From the NCBI RefSeq assembly GCF_048060095.1, contig NZ_JBLUOA010000004.1:127138-191137 (forward strand): a stretch of DNA of 64,000 nt. The letters are read 5' to 3'. Made by a program: the position numbers and the translations under genes. Below the pieces are notes generated by a model. The model did not search any database and was not told the origin of the DNA. It saw nothing but the letters and a program-made list of their open reading frames with translations. Shown here piece by piece: positions 8,942 through 16,814 of this stretch; position 1 is the stretch's first letter, and each line of letters opens with the position of its first letter. Origin of the DNA: JBLUOA01 sp048060095. Lineage in GTDB: Bacteria; Pseudomonadota; Alphaproteobacteria; Rhodobacterales; Rhodobacteraceae.

Positions 8942-8969
8942 GGCTGCGGCAGGAACACCTGCCGCAGCC
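8942..8969 (+). terminator. Intercistronic stem-loop after dctP
   Basis: GGCTGCGGCAGG-AACA-CCTGCCGCAGCC forms a perfect 12-bp stem with a 4-base loop, starting seven bases after the dctP stop and ending about 30 bases before dctQ. There is no U-run. It could act as an attenuator or 3' stabiliser, giving more binding protein than membrane subunits. Confidence 0.75.
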
Positions 8970-8999
8970 ATCCCCGCATTCAGTTTGGGAAGGCTGACG

Positions 9000-9584
9000 A
9001 TGCACCGCTTCTTTTACGGATTGTCGAAATTCATGGCTTTGGTCGGCGGCACAGTCCTGACCCTGCTGATCCTGCTGACCTGCGTGTCGATCTTTGGGCG
9101 GTCGATGAATGGGTTTCTCCATTCCGACATGGTTGAAAACATCGCCCCCGGCGTCGCGGATTGGCTGCTGAACCTTGGCGTCGGCGCGGTCAATGGCGAC
9201 TATGAAATCCTTGAGGCGGGCGTCGCCTTCGCGATCTTCGCGTTTATCCCGTTGTGTCAGATCACGTCCGGCCACGCGGTTGTGGATGTGTTCACCAATT
9301 GGCTGCCGGAACGCGCGAACCGCGTCCTGCAAATGCTGACCGAAATCGTCTTTGCGGTGGTGTTGGTGGTGATCGCGGTGCAGCTTGCATCAGGTCTTGA
9401 AAGCAAATTCCGCACGGGTCAGACGACGTTCCAGTTGCAGTTCCCGATCTGGTGGGCCTACGCGGCCAGTCTGGTCGGTGCCATCGTCGCGGCCGTTGTC
9501 GGAGTCTATATGGCCTGCGTCAGAACCTATGAATCCTTCACCGGGCAGACCATCGTGCCCGTTGGACACGGAGCCGACCATTGA
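9000..9584 (+). CDS. dctQ: TRAP transporter small permease, DctQ family
   Basis: The four-helix small membrane subunit of a TRAP transporter, 194 residues. Hydrophobic segments lie near residues 10-33, 70-90, 110-130 and 145-170. The ATG at 9000 (MHRFFYGLSKFMALVGG) follows TTGGGAAGGCTGACG, which holds a Shine-Dalgarno; a longer reading frame runs back into dctP and was not used. Its stop overlaps the dctM start (TTGA), so the two membrane subunits are coupled. Confidence 0.88.
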   Translation: MHRFFYGLSKFMALVGGTVLTLLILLTCVSIFGRSMNGFLHSDMVENIAPGVADWLLNLGVGAVNGDYEILEAGVAFAIFAFIPLCQITSGHAVVDVFTNWLPERANRVLQMLTEIVFAVVLVVIAVQLASGLESKFRTGQTTFQLQFPIWWAYAASLVGAIVAAVVGVYMACVRTYESFTGQTIVPVGHGADH

Positions 9585-11080
9585 GCAATATTGAAATCGG
9601 CATCGCGTCCTTTCCGGCGCTTCTGATCCTTATTTTCATGCGCGTGCCGATTGGCCTTGCCATGTTCGTCACCGGTTTTGTCGGGCTATATTTCGTGAAT
9701 GGCGATAACTCCATCGCGTTGGCCAAGCTGAAATCCGAAACCTTCGGCACGTTTTCCAGCTATTCGCTGTCAATCGTACCGATGTTCTTGCTGATGGGTC
9801 ATTTCGCCACCCTCGGCGGGATGAGCCAGGCGTTGTTCAAAGCCGCCGAAGGATGGCTGGGCCACAAGAAGGGCGGCGTCGCGATGGCGTCCGTCGGAGC
9901 CTGTGCGGGGTTTGGCGCGATCTGCGGGTCATCGCTCGCCACCGCCGCGACGATGAGCAGGGTCGCCCTGCCTGAGTTGCGGCAATACGGCTATGCGGGC
10001 GGGTTTTCCACCGCGACGCTTGCGGCGGGCGGCACGCTGGGCATCCTGATCCCGCCATCGGTGGTGCTGGTGATCTACGCGATCTTGACGGAACAGAACA
10101 TCGCCAAGCTGTTCCTCGCCGCGTTTATCCCCGGCCTGCTTGCGGCGCTTGGCTATGTCATCGTGATTTCGATCTATGTGCGGCTTTACCCCAAATCCGC
10201 GGGCATCCGACCCCCGATCCCTTACGGCGAACGCATCCGCGGGCTGATCGACGTGTGGCCTGTCCTGCTGGTCTTCGGCCTCGTCGTCGGCGGTATCTAT
10301 CTTGGATGGTTCACCCCGACCGAGGGGGCAGCCGTCGGCGCGTTTGGCACCGGGCTGATCGCGTTCCTGAATGGCGGTCTGAACCGCAGCACATTGATGG
10401 AGAGCTTTACCGTCACCGCGCGATCCACCGCGATGATCTTTTTCATCGTGCTGGGGGCCGGGTTCTACAACGGCTTCCTCGCGCTGACCCAAGTCCCGCA
10501 GGAGATTTCGAATTTCGTCGTCAGCCAGGGGTTCAGCCCGTGGATCGTTCTTGGCCTGATCCTGGTGTTCTACCTGCTGCTGGGCTGCCTGATGGACAGC
10601 CTGTCGATGATCCTACTGACGATCCCGATTTTTTGGCCCGTGATGATGGAGCTTGATTTCAACCTCGTCACCATGGAAGCGCTGCACGCCAAACGCGCGA
10701 TGGAGGCGCTGGCCGCCACCCCGCCGCCTGAGATTGCGGAACCGATGCTCGCCTCGATCAAGCAAGTGCTCGCGGATGGCGGGTTGCTGGCCAAGGAACA
10801 GCTCGACGCGCTTGGCGTTCGGGCAAGCGAGGGGATGCTGAACCGCATCAATGTTGAACAGACCGCAATCTGGTTCGGTATCCTCGTGCTGATCGTGGTT
10901 GAGGTCGGGTTGATTACGCCGCCCGTCGGCATGAACCTGTTCATCATCAACGCGATGGACCGGTCGACGCCGATGGTCGAAACCTACAAGGCGGTGATGT
11001 TCTTCGTCGCATCCGACCTGTTCCGGGTCGTGCTTCTGGTGCTGTTCCCGGTTATCACGCTGTTCCTAATCCCATGGTAA
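9581..11080 (+). CDS. dctM: TRAP transporter large permease, DctM family, with long internal insertion
   Basis: The 12-helix translocating subunit, 499 residues against the usual 425-435. It begins at a TTG that overlaps the dctQ stop. Family signatures include GAICGSSLATAATMSRVALPELR, GGTLGILIPPSVVLVIYA and GLITPPVGMNLFIINAM. The extra length is about 65 residues between the helix ending near residue 358 (LLTIPIFWPVMMEL) and the one starting near 424 (AIWFGILVLIVVEVG). That insert is hydrophilic and rich in Ala, Glu and Lys. It probably forms an extra domain on one membrane face. Confidence 0.92.
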   Translation: MSNIEIGIASFPALLILIFMRVPIGLAMFVTGFVGLYFVNGDNSIALAKLKSETFGTFSSYSLSIVPMFLLMGHFATLGGMSQALFKAAEGWLGHKKGGVAMASVGACAGFGAICGSSLATAATMSRVALPELRQYGYAGGFSTATLAAGGTLGILIPPSVVLVIYAILTEQNIAKLFLAAFIPGLLAALGYVIVISIYVRLYPKSAGIRPPIPYGERIRGLIDVWPVLLVFGLVVGGIYLGWFTPTEGAAVGAFGTGLIAFLNGGLNRSTLMESFTVTARSTAMIFFIVLGAGFYNGFLALTQVPQEISNFVVSQGFSPWIVLGLILVFYLLLGCLMDSLSMILLTIPIFWPVMMELDFNLVTMEALHAKRAMEALAATPPPEIAEPMLASIKQVLADGGLLAKEQLDALGVRASEGMLNRINVEQTAIWFGILVLIVVEVGLITPPVGMNLFIINAMDRSTPMVETYKAVMFFVASDLFRVVLLVLFPVITLFLIPW

Positions 11081-11083
11081 AAC

Positions 11084-11107
11084 CCCGCCGCGACGGATCG
11101 CGGCGGG
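11084..11107. terminator. Bidirectional GC-rich terminator hairpin after dctM
   Basis: CCCGCCGCGA-CGGA-TCGCGGCGGG is a perfect 10-bp stem with a 4-base loop, four bases after the dctM stop and seven before the end of the convergent monooxygenase gene. There is no T-run on either side, as is common in high-GC alphaproteobacteria. Confidence 0.7.
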
Positions 11108-11113
11108 ATCATA

Positions 11114-12301
11114 TCAATGCAGACACTCAAGCTGTTTCGTGACCTGCGGGCGTTTCGGCGCCCCTTGGCTCGACGCGGCGATGCTATCCGCAATCCGGTT
11201 CGCGGCGACCCGCGCGGCGTAGAAATACCCCTGAAAGGTGACGCCGAACCCCGTGAACCATAGCCCCGGGTTTTGCAGGTCTTTCTGCCCCGTGCCGTGG
11301 CGCGGATGTCCGTAGTCGTTCATCACATCCAGATCACCGAAAACAGGCTCTAGATCGGACCGATAGCCGGTCGCGCAGATCACCACGTCGGGGTCGATAA
11401 CCTGCCCATCTTTCAGCACGACATTCGTGCCGTCAAACCGCTTGGTTTCTTCGACGATCCGCATCTTGCCGCGCTTCAGCGCCCGCACGAAACCGTTGTC
11501 GAGCGCGGGTGTTACGCCTTCGGTGGCCATACGTGTCGCAGCGCCGGTCGGATGGCTCCTTAGCCCGTATTTGGTCAGATCACCGTAGACCAACCGCTGT
11601 GTCAGCCCCAGCAAACGGTCCAGAACCGGTGGCGATATCATCGCGAACACATTTGCCATCCGGTGCATTGGAATGCCCAGCAACCATGTCGGGATGATCG
11701 TCGGACCGTGCCGCAGCGATACCCAGATCCGTTGCGCATAAACCCCCGCGAGGTGGTTCAGCACGTCAGTGCCGGAATTGCCCGCGCCGATCACCAGCAC
11801 CTTGCGGCCCTCGAACCGGCGCACATCGCCAAGATGGGCGGAATGCAGGATTTCGCCGCGAAAGCTGTCCTTGCCGGGCCAATCGGGGATGTCCGGCGTC
11901 TTTTGGCTGCCGGTCGCGATGATCAGATGTTCGGTCAGGTAAACGCCACGGTTTGTCTCAACCTCCCACCCGCCGAGGGTTTTGTGAATCCGCTCGACCG
12001 AGGTGTTGAACTTGATCGGCACGCCGACGTGTTTCGCGTAACCCTCGATATAGTCGATCACCGTGTCGCGGGTGATAAACGGCCCGTCCTGCCTGGTCAG
12101 CGGATGGCCCGGAAGCTCTGCGAATTTGCGGTGAATGTTCAGCCGCAACTGGGGATGGCGCGCGCGCCATGGGTCCGCGACCTGATCCCGCGCTTCAAGG
12201 ATTGTGACGTCGATATTTTTGGCCTTCAGCGCCTGCGCGGCGGCAAGGCCGGAGTGTCCCGCCCCGATCACAAGGGCGCGGTGGTGTGATGCATGTTCCA
12301 T
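11114..12301 (-). CDS. Flavin-containing monooxygenase-like NAD(P)/FAD oxidoreductase
   Basis: A 395-residue class B flavoprotein monooxygenase-like protein. The FAD fingerprint VIGAGHSGLAAAQAL is at the N-terminus, the NADPH fingerprint VIGAGNSGTDVLNHL near residue 175, and a FRGEILHSAHL segment resembles the FMO identifying motif FxGxxxHxxxY/F. The late ATGYRSD motif typical of the family is also present. I start it at the ATG after GGAACAGAAA; an in-frame TTG four codons upstream is possible. Such YUCCA-like enzymes oxygenate amines, sulfides or keto acids. The substrate is not predictable here. Confidence 0.85.
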   Translation of the reverse strand: MEHASHHRALVIGAGHSGLAAAQALKAKNIDVTILEARDQVADPWRARHPQLRLNIHRKFAELPGHPLTRQDGPFITRDTVIDYIEGYAKHVGVPIKFNTSVERIHKTLGGWEVETNRGVYLTEHLIIATGSQKTPDIPDWPGKDSFRGEILHSAHLGDVRRFEGRKVLVIGAGNSGTDVLNHLAGVYAQRIWVSLRHGPTIIPTWLLGIPMHRMANVFAMISPPVLDRLLGLTQRLVYGDLTKYGLRSHPTGAATRMATEGVTPALDNGFVRALKRGKMRIVEETKRFDGTNVVLKDGQVIDPDVVICATGYRSDLEPVFGDLDVMNDYGHPRHGTGQKDLQNPGLWFTGFGVTFQGYFYAARVAANRIADSIAASSQGAPKRPQVTKQLECLH

Positions 12302-12347
12302 TTTCTGTTCCAAATATGTGCCGGTGCGCAGGGGCAGTCCGGCGGTG

Positions 12348-12938
12348 TTAGGGGGTCAGTTCTTTCTTCAGCAGCACCCATTCGGTGCCGTCGTAATCCC
12401 AGTCATCCTTGACCATCTGGCGGCGGGCGATTTCGGCAAATCCGAACCGCTCATACATCTGCAAAGCAGGGTTGGTGTCGCCGGTAATGATGCTCATCGC
12501 GCTATGTCCCGCGCGCCGCGCACGGGTCTCTGCATGGGTCAGCAGTGCGGTTGCGGCCCCGCGTTTTCGGCCGTTGGGGTAGGTCGCCAGCACGTTGATG
12601 TACCAAGTGTCCGGCACCAGCGTTTCCAATTCAAGAAACGGGACGAACATGGCCGGCACCTCGGTCGGATCAACCGGGGTCACTTCTTTCGGCAAGGCGT
12701 ATGAGATGATCGAAGAGATCACCTGCGCCCCGTTTTCCGCGACATCCGCGTTGAGGTAGGAAAATCCGCCCTCGGTGCGTTGCGCGCGGCGGCGGCCAAC
12801 GTCCATCGCGGTCTCACCGCCTTCGCGCATGGAATCCCACACGTAAAGCGGCAGGCCATCGCCCGCCATGACGATCAGATCGGCCAGCGCGGGCGCGTCC
12901 TTCGGCGTTGCTGGCCGGATATTAACAGTCTGTAACAT
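12348..12938 (-). CDS. GNAT family N-acetyltransferase
   Basis: 196 residues with the GNAT acetyl-CoA site: YPNGRKRGAATALLTHAE corresponds to the Q/RxxGxG/A loop, followed by DTNPALQMYERFGF in motif B. The start was set at MLQTVNIRPATPKDAP because AAAGGAAACACA lies just upstream; a longer frame begins 14 codons earlier without a Shine-Dalgarno. The substrate is unknown. Neighbours on the same strand encode small exported proteins and give no clear functional hint. Confidence 0.85.
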   Translation of the reverse strand: MLQTVNIRPATPKDAPALADLIVMAGDGLPLYVWDSMREGGETAMDVGRRRAQRTEGGFSYLNADVAENGAQVISSIISYALPKEVTPVDPTEVPAMFVPFLELETLVPDTWYINVLATYPNGRKRGAATALLTHAETRARRAGHSAMSIITGDTNPALQMYERFGFAEIARRQMVKDDWDYDGTEWVLLKKELTP

Positions 12939-13004
12939 TGTGTTTCCTTTGAGAATAAATGCCCGGCCGCGGCGATCCAATACTCCGCCGCGACCAGGTG
13001 CTCG

Positions 13005-13379
13005 TCAGGGGCGCGCTGCGTCCCAGACGCCACCGACACCGTCGCCAGAGGTTTGCCCCGGCGCGCTGTCACCAGCCCAAAAATAGAGCGGCATGCCGGC
13101 AGCATTCGCCCATTGCCTTGATCCGTCCGCACGTCTGATCAGTTTTGATCCATCGTTTGACCGCGGATTGGCGCCTGCCAGAAACGGCGGCCACGATTGC
13201 GCGCAGCCCCCAACACAGGTCGACCGACCCGCACGATCATTGCGGAAGGTATAAAGTGTCAGCCCATTGCCGGACGACGCAAGAACCGCGCCGATTTCCG
13301 TGTTGGTCACCGCGGTTGGCTGTGCCGAAGCGGCACCCGCCATCGCGATCAATGCTGCTGAGATAAGAATACATTTCAT
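13005..13379 (-). CDS. Small secreted protein with YxFxxD repeats (COG4315 type)
   Basis: A 124-residue exported protein. A signal peptide (MKCILISAALIAMAGAASAQ) is followed by two copies of the COG4315 motif, LYTFRNDRAG and LYFWAGDSAPG. Between them lies the Cys pair CVGGCAQSWPPFLAG, also typical of this family, which could bind a metal or form a disulfide. No lipobox Cys is visible at the cleavage site. The family has no settled function. Confidence 0.8.
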   Translation of the reverse strand: MKCILISAALIAMAGAASAQPTAVTNTEIGAVLASSGNGLTLYTFRNDRAGRSTCVGGCAQSWPPFLAGANPRSNDGSKLIRRADGSRQWANAAGMPLYFWAGDSAPGQTSGDGVGGVWDAARP

Positions 13380-13407
13380 GTCAAAAGTCCTTTTTTGTCA
13401 AAGTGTT

Positions 13408-13438
13408 GTGCCCGCCCCGACCTAATCAGCCGGGGCAC
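13408..13438 (-). terminator. Hairpin downstream of the secreted barrel gene
   Basis: GTGC and CCCCG arms pair with CGGGG and CAC around an 11-base loop, immediately after the end of the gene at 13448-14008. The stem is short with a bulge and no U-run. It is a plausible factor-independent or processing signal. Confidence 0.4.
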
Positions 13439-13447
13439 GCCTTGGTC

Positions 13448-14008
13448 TTAGCCTTGCGGGGTCACGACAGAGGCGTCGCCCGACAGTTCAAACGTCGCGT
13501 TGACGCCCATGAACTCGTTGAACCCCAGCAGTTTCTGCATCATCACACCGTCCTGATCGGCATAGTCGCCGGTCGCACCGGTGATCGGGCGCGCGTTGAA
13601 CACGCCCTTGTCGGCCAGTTCGGTGCCCTGGGTGATGACGGTGTCGCCATCGTTGAACACGAAGACCTGCCGACTGATGAGCCAGACACCGGATTCCGTG
13701 TTGCCGCCTTCGCCGACGAACCAGCCATCACAGGTCCATGTGCCGAGAACGAGTTCGGGGTAGACTGCGCTGCCGTCTTCGTTGACGCCGGAGGATTCAC
13801 CCTGAAGCGTGCCGGCCGGGTAGATGTAGCCTTGGGTCACGAACGGGTTGCCGTGGGCCGGCATTCCGTTTTCATGCACCGGAGCATCGGCGAAGGCGAA
13901 CCGCGTGTGGTCTTCCGCAACATCGAATTTTTGCAGTACTTCCGCCGCGTAGGCATCACAGGCAGCAACCGACGCAAGCGCGGTCGCGAGGAGGAGTTTC
14001 TTAATCAT
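13448..14008 (-). CDS. Secreted allene-oxide-cyclase/dirigent-barrel-like protein
   Basis: A 186-residue exported protein with an N-terminal signal (MIKKLLLATALASVAACDAYA). The Cys in VAACDAY gives a possible but atypical lipobox. The mature part reads as an eight-stranded barrel of the allene oxide cyclase/dirigent superfamily: GYIYPAGTLQG, LGTWTCDGWFVGEG, SRQVFVFNDGDTVITQGTE, then ITGATGDYADQDGVMMQKLLG and NATFELSG. Bacterial members are uncharacterised, and plant relatives bind hydrophobic ligands. It sits between another small secreted protein and the methyltransferase gene. I infer fold, not function. Confidence 0.65.
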   Translation of the reverse strand: MIKKLLLATALASVAACDAYAAEVLQKFDVAEDHTRFAFADAPVHENGMPAHGNPFVTQGYIYPAGTLQGESSGVNEDGSAVYPELVLGTWTCDGWFVGEGGNTESGVWLISRQVFVFNDGDTVITQGTELADKGVFNARPITGATGDYADQDGVMMQKLLGFNEFMGVNATFELSGDASVVTPQG

Positions 14009-14125
14009 CGTTCAGTCCTTGAAATTAAGTTTCAGTCAGTAAGGGAGAGTGCAGCCGCGCCGGTTTGGGTCGGCGAGGCCGCGGGTTTTCGGGCCGCTTG
14101 GCAACCGCGAAACAGTGGATGGGTG

Positions 14126-15070
14126 CTAGACGCCCCGGAAGGCGTCGCTCATCTGATGGATGTGCCGGTGATCGGTTCCGCAGCAGCCGCCAAAAACGTT
14201 GAGGCGCGGCAGCAGGCGGGTCAGATCGGTGCACAGGTGCCCAAGCTCAGCCGGGTTGCCGTCATCAAGCTCTTCCGCCTGATCGAGCTCCGCATGGGAC
14301 ATGCGGGACGCGTTGGCGCGAACCCCTTGAATCCGGTCCCTCCAGTCGCCCGCCTCTTCCAGCATCGCGCGGAAGTGATCGGGATGGGCGCAGTTGATCA
14401 TGTAATACGCAGGCCGGGCCGGGCCGCTGCCGTCGGTTTCAGCGATTGCATCGGCAAGCGCCTGACCACTTGGCAGGGTGCCATCGGTTTCGACGGTAAA
14501 GCTGACGACGCAGGGAATGTCCGCCTCACCCGCCGCGCGGGCAATGCCGATCGCTTCGGGCGCGTTGGTCATCGTCACCGCCGATAGCATGTCAGCGCGG
14601 GTATGCGCGAGCGTATCGACCTGAAGGGTGTGATATTCCTCAGCCTCTTTCGGGGTCATCAGCATGCCGGGATCATACCCGTCGCCGCGCGGCCCTATCA
14701 CGCCGTTGATCAGGATCGCGTCCCCATTCGGCGCGTCCCACCGCAGCGCATCGGCAAAGGCGACCGCGTTGCGGTTGACCTCGGCCACGTCCTTAGCGGA
14801 CAGGCCCAGTTTGGCCGCCCAGTCCGGGTTCGCCCGCCATGTCGGCGTGTCGAGAACGAACCCCGCTTGCGATTCCTCGGCCATCCGCAGGAACGGCACG
14901 AAGTATTCGCGCAGGGCCGCGCGGCCCTCTTTCGTTGCCAAAAGTTCAAACGCCGCGAATTCCCGCAGCTCAATCCCCTTCTGGAACACCAGCCAGGTTT
15001 CCAGCCCGCCATCGGTCAGGAACAGGGTGTCGCTTTGATGCGGCAGCATCGGGGTATGAATCGTCATCAT
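14126..15070 (-). CDS. Homocysteine S-methyltransferase family protein
   Basis: A 314-residue cobalamin-independent S-methyltransferase domain (TIM barrel). The zinc ligands are visible as the NCAHP cysteine near residue 210 and GGCCGTDHRHI near residue 290; LTDGGLETWLVF opens the barrel. The family transfers methyl from S-methylmethionine, betaine or similar donors to homocysteine, but this subfamily is divergent and the acceptor is uncertain. CGGAGATCACA precedes the ATG at 15070; an N-terminal extension read from further upstream is an artefact that crosses the divergent regulator. It is divergent from, and probably controlled by, the SARP-type regulator at 15189. Confidence 0.85.
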   Translation of the reverse strand: MMTIHTPMLPHQSDTLFLTDGGLETWLVFQKGIELREFAAFELLATKEGRAALREYFVPFLRMAEESQAGFVLDTPTWRANPDWAAKLGLSAKDVAEVNRNAVAFADALRWDAPNGDAILINGVIGPRGDGYDPGMLMTPKEAEEYHTLQVDTLAHTRADMLSAVTMTNAPEAIGIARAAGEADIPCVVSFTVETDGTLPSGQALADAIAETDGSGPARPAYYMINCAHPDHFRAMLEEAGDWRDRIQGVRANASRMSHAELDQAEELDDGNPAELGHLCTDLTRLLPRLNVFGGCCGTDHRHIHQMSDAFRGV

Positions 15071-15112
15071 TGTGATCTCCGTGATTTGTGTCATGGAGAG
15101 GTGATGACGGCC

Positions 15113-15170
15113 AAACGTGTGAACGACCGTGGTAATGACCGTGGTAATTTCCTTGGACAAGCGTGTTAAT
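15113..15170. repeat. Direct-repeat array in the divergent methyltransferase/SARP promoter
   Basis: Two exact tandem copies of GACCGTGGTAAT lie at 15125-15136 and 15137-15148. A looser copy AAACGTGTGAAC lies 12 bases before, and AAGCGTGTTAAT lies 22 bases after the last exact one, giving the shared core CGTGnTAA. SARP-type winged helices bind short direct repeats at about 11 or 22 base spacing. The array is therefore a good candidate site for the regulator encoded next to it. Confidence 0.55.
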
Positions 15171-15188
15171 TGCAGAAAAACTGGCGAA

Positions 15189-16811
15189 ATGACTGATGAA
15201 GCGCTGAAAATATCCGTGTTGGGAGAGGTCGCCGTGATCCGCGGCGATGCGGCGGCTGTGCTGCCATCCTCGCGCAAGGCGCGGGCGCTTTTGGGGTTTC
15301 TGGCGACGACCGGGCGACCTGTGCGCCGTGAACGGCTGTGCGAATTGTTCTGGGATCTGCCGGATGATCCGCGCGGATCGCTTCGCTGGGCGCTGTCAAA
15401 ATTACGGCCCGTGGTCGATAGCGGCGACGCCCACCGGATCGTCGCGGACCGGGAGCGTGTCGCGCTGGACCGGGCCAATGTCGACGTTGATATCGTCGCT
15501 ATCCGCAAGCGCCTGCTGGACGATCCGCCCTTCATCCCACCGGCAGAGCTGCGTGTGATGGCCGAACAGCTATCGCATGTCTTCCTCGACGGATTGGACA
15601 GCGCGGGCGAGGAGACGTTTCAGGCGTGGCTGTCCGCTGAGCGTGACGACATCCACCTGCTGCACCTCAATGTGCTGCGCCGCCTCGCGCTTCACCCCGA
15701 CATGCCGCAGCCAGAGGCCGTCAACTGGGCGAAGCGATGGCAGTACGAAACGCCGTTGCAGGCAGAGTCCGCCCGTGGCCTGATCACCGCCCTGACCCGC
15801 GCCGGGCGCATGGACGAAGCAAAACGGGCAGAAGATGATTTTCGCACCGCCGCCGCGGCCGCCGGAATCGAAGTCACCGAACCCCTGCAAGACGATCTGT
15901 CGGCCCGCACCATCGAAGAAGATACTTATGTCCGCCCCCCGGAACCGCGCCCGCGCCAGATGCTCCGCAATCAGAATATCGGCTTTTGCCACGCCAGCGA
16001 CGGCGCGCGCATCGCCTATGCGACGGTTGGGGAAGGCCGCCCGCTGGTCAAAGCGGCGAACTGGCTGAACCACCTCGTTCTTGATTGGGGCAGCCCGATC
16101 TGGGGCCAGACCTTCGCCGCCTGCGCCGATGGGCGGCAGTTCATCCGCTACGACGAACGCGGCAATGGCCTGTCGGATTGGGAGGTCGAGGATCTGAGTT
16201 TTGAGGCCTTCGTGAAAGACCTTGAAACCGTGGTCGACGCGCTTGGCCTTGAACGCTTCCCGTTGCTTGGCATTTCGCAGGGTTGCGCGGTGTCCGTCGA
16301 ATACGCCGCGCGCCACCCTGAACGGGTGTCGGGGCTGGTGCTGATTTCCGGTTACGCGACCGGCTGGCGCATTGGCGCGAGCGCCGAGGAACAGGAACGG
16401 CGCGAGGCTGTGCTGACCCTGACCCGCCACGGCTGGGGCACCAGCAACCCGGCCTACCGCCACATCTTTTCGCAGACCTTCATGCCCGATGCGAAACCCG
16501 AAGAACTCGCATGGTTCGATGAATTCCAGCGCCAGACGACATCGGCCGAGAACGCCGTGCGCTTTCAGGAGGCGTTCGGCGATATCGACGTGCGTGAAAC
16601 GATGGGCAAGGTGCAGGCGCCGACCATCGTATTTCACGCCCGCAACGATCAGCGCATCGCGATCGAACAGGGCCGCGACCTTGCCGTTGGTATTCCGGGG
16701 GCGGAGTTTGTGCCGCTCGACAGCCGCAACCACATCCTGCTGGGGCACGAACCGGCGTGGCAGGAATGTGTGGAACGCACAACCGAATTTCTAACGCAGC
16801 ACGATATTTAG
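15189..16811 (+). CDS. SARP-type transcriptional regulator fused to an alpha/beta hydrolase
   Basis: A 540-residue two-part protein. Residues about 5-95 are an OmpR/SARP-like winged helix (LGEVAVIRGDAA, KARALLGFLATTGRPVRR, SLRWALSKLRPVV), and about 100-245 a bacterial transcriptional activation (BTAD, helical repeat) domain. Residues about 275-540 form an alpha/beta hydrolase with nucleophile elbow GISQGCAV, acid NDQRI and His RNHILLGH. I start at MTDEALKISV; an in-frame ATG 20 codons upstream would place part of the repeat array inside the gene. The hydrolase part may sense or turn over an ester or lactone ligand. The divergent methyltransferase is the obvious target. Domain calls are firm, the sensing role is inference. 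Confidence 0.88.
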   Translation: MTDEALKISVLGEVAVIRGDAAAVLPSSRKARALLGFLATTGRPVRRERLCELFWDLPDDPRGSLRWALSKLRPVVDSGDAHRIVADRERVALDRANVDVDIVAIRKRLLDDPPFIPPAELRVMAEQLSHVFLDGLDSAGEETFQAWLSAERDDIHLLHLNVLRRLALHPDMPQPEAVNWAKRWQYETPLQAESARGLITALTRAGRMDEAKRAEDDFRTAAAAAGIEVTEPLQDDLSARTIEEDTYVRPPEPRPRQMLRNQNIGFCHASDGARIAYATVGEGRPLVKAANWLNHLVLDWGSPIWGQTFAACADGRQFIRYDERGNGLSDWEVEDLSFEAFVKDLETVVDALGLERFPLLGISQGCAVSVEYAARHPERVSGLVLISGYATGWRIGASAEEQERREAVLTLTRHGWGTSNPAYRHIFSQTFMPDAKPEELAWFDEFQRQTTSAENAVRFQEAFGDIDVRETMGKVQAPTIVFHARNDQRIAIEQGRDLAVGIPGAEFVPLDSRNHILLGHEPAWQECVERTTEFLTQHDI

Positions 16812-16814
16812 CGC

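Noticed and set aside
13403..14587. 394-codon plus-strand frame spanning two minus-strand genes
   Set aside because: It crosses a secreted-protein gene, its promoter and part of the methyltransferase gene, all with clear motifs on the minus strand.
15071..15535. N-terminal extension of the methyltransferase frame
   Set aside because: It runs through the divergent promoter and the regulator gene; a clear Shine-Dalgarno marks the ATG at 15070.
15570..16748. 392-codon minus-strand frame opposite the SARP-hydrolase gene
   Set aside because: Antisense shadow; the plus strand has both the HTH and the hydrolase catalytic triad.
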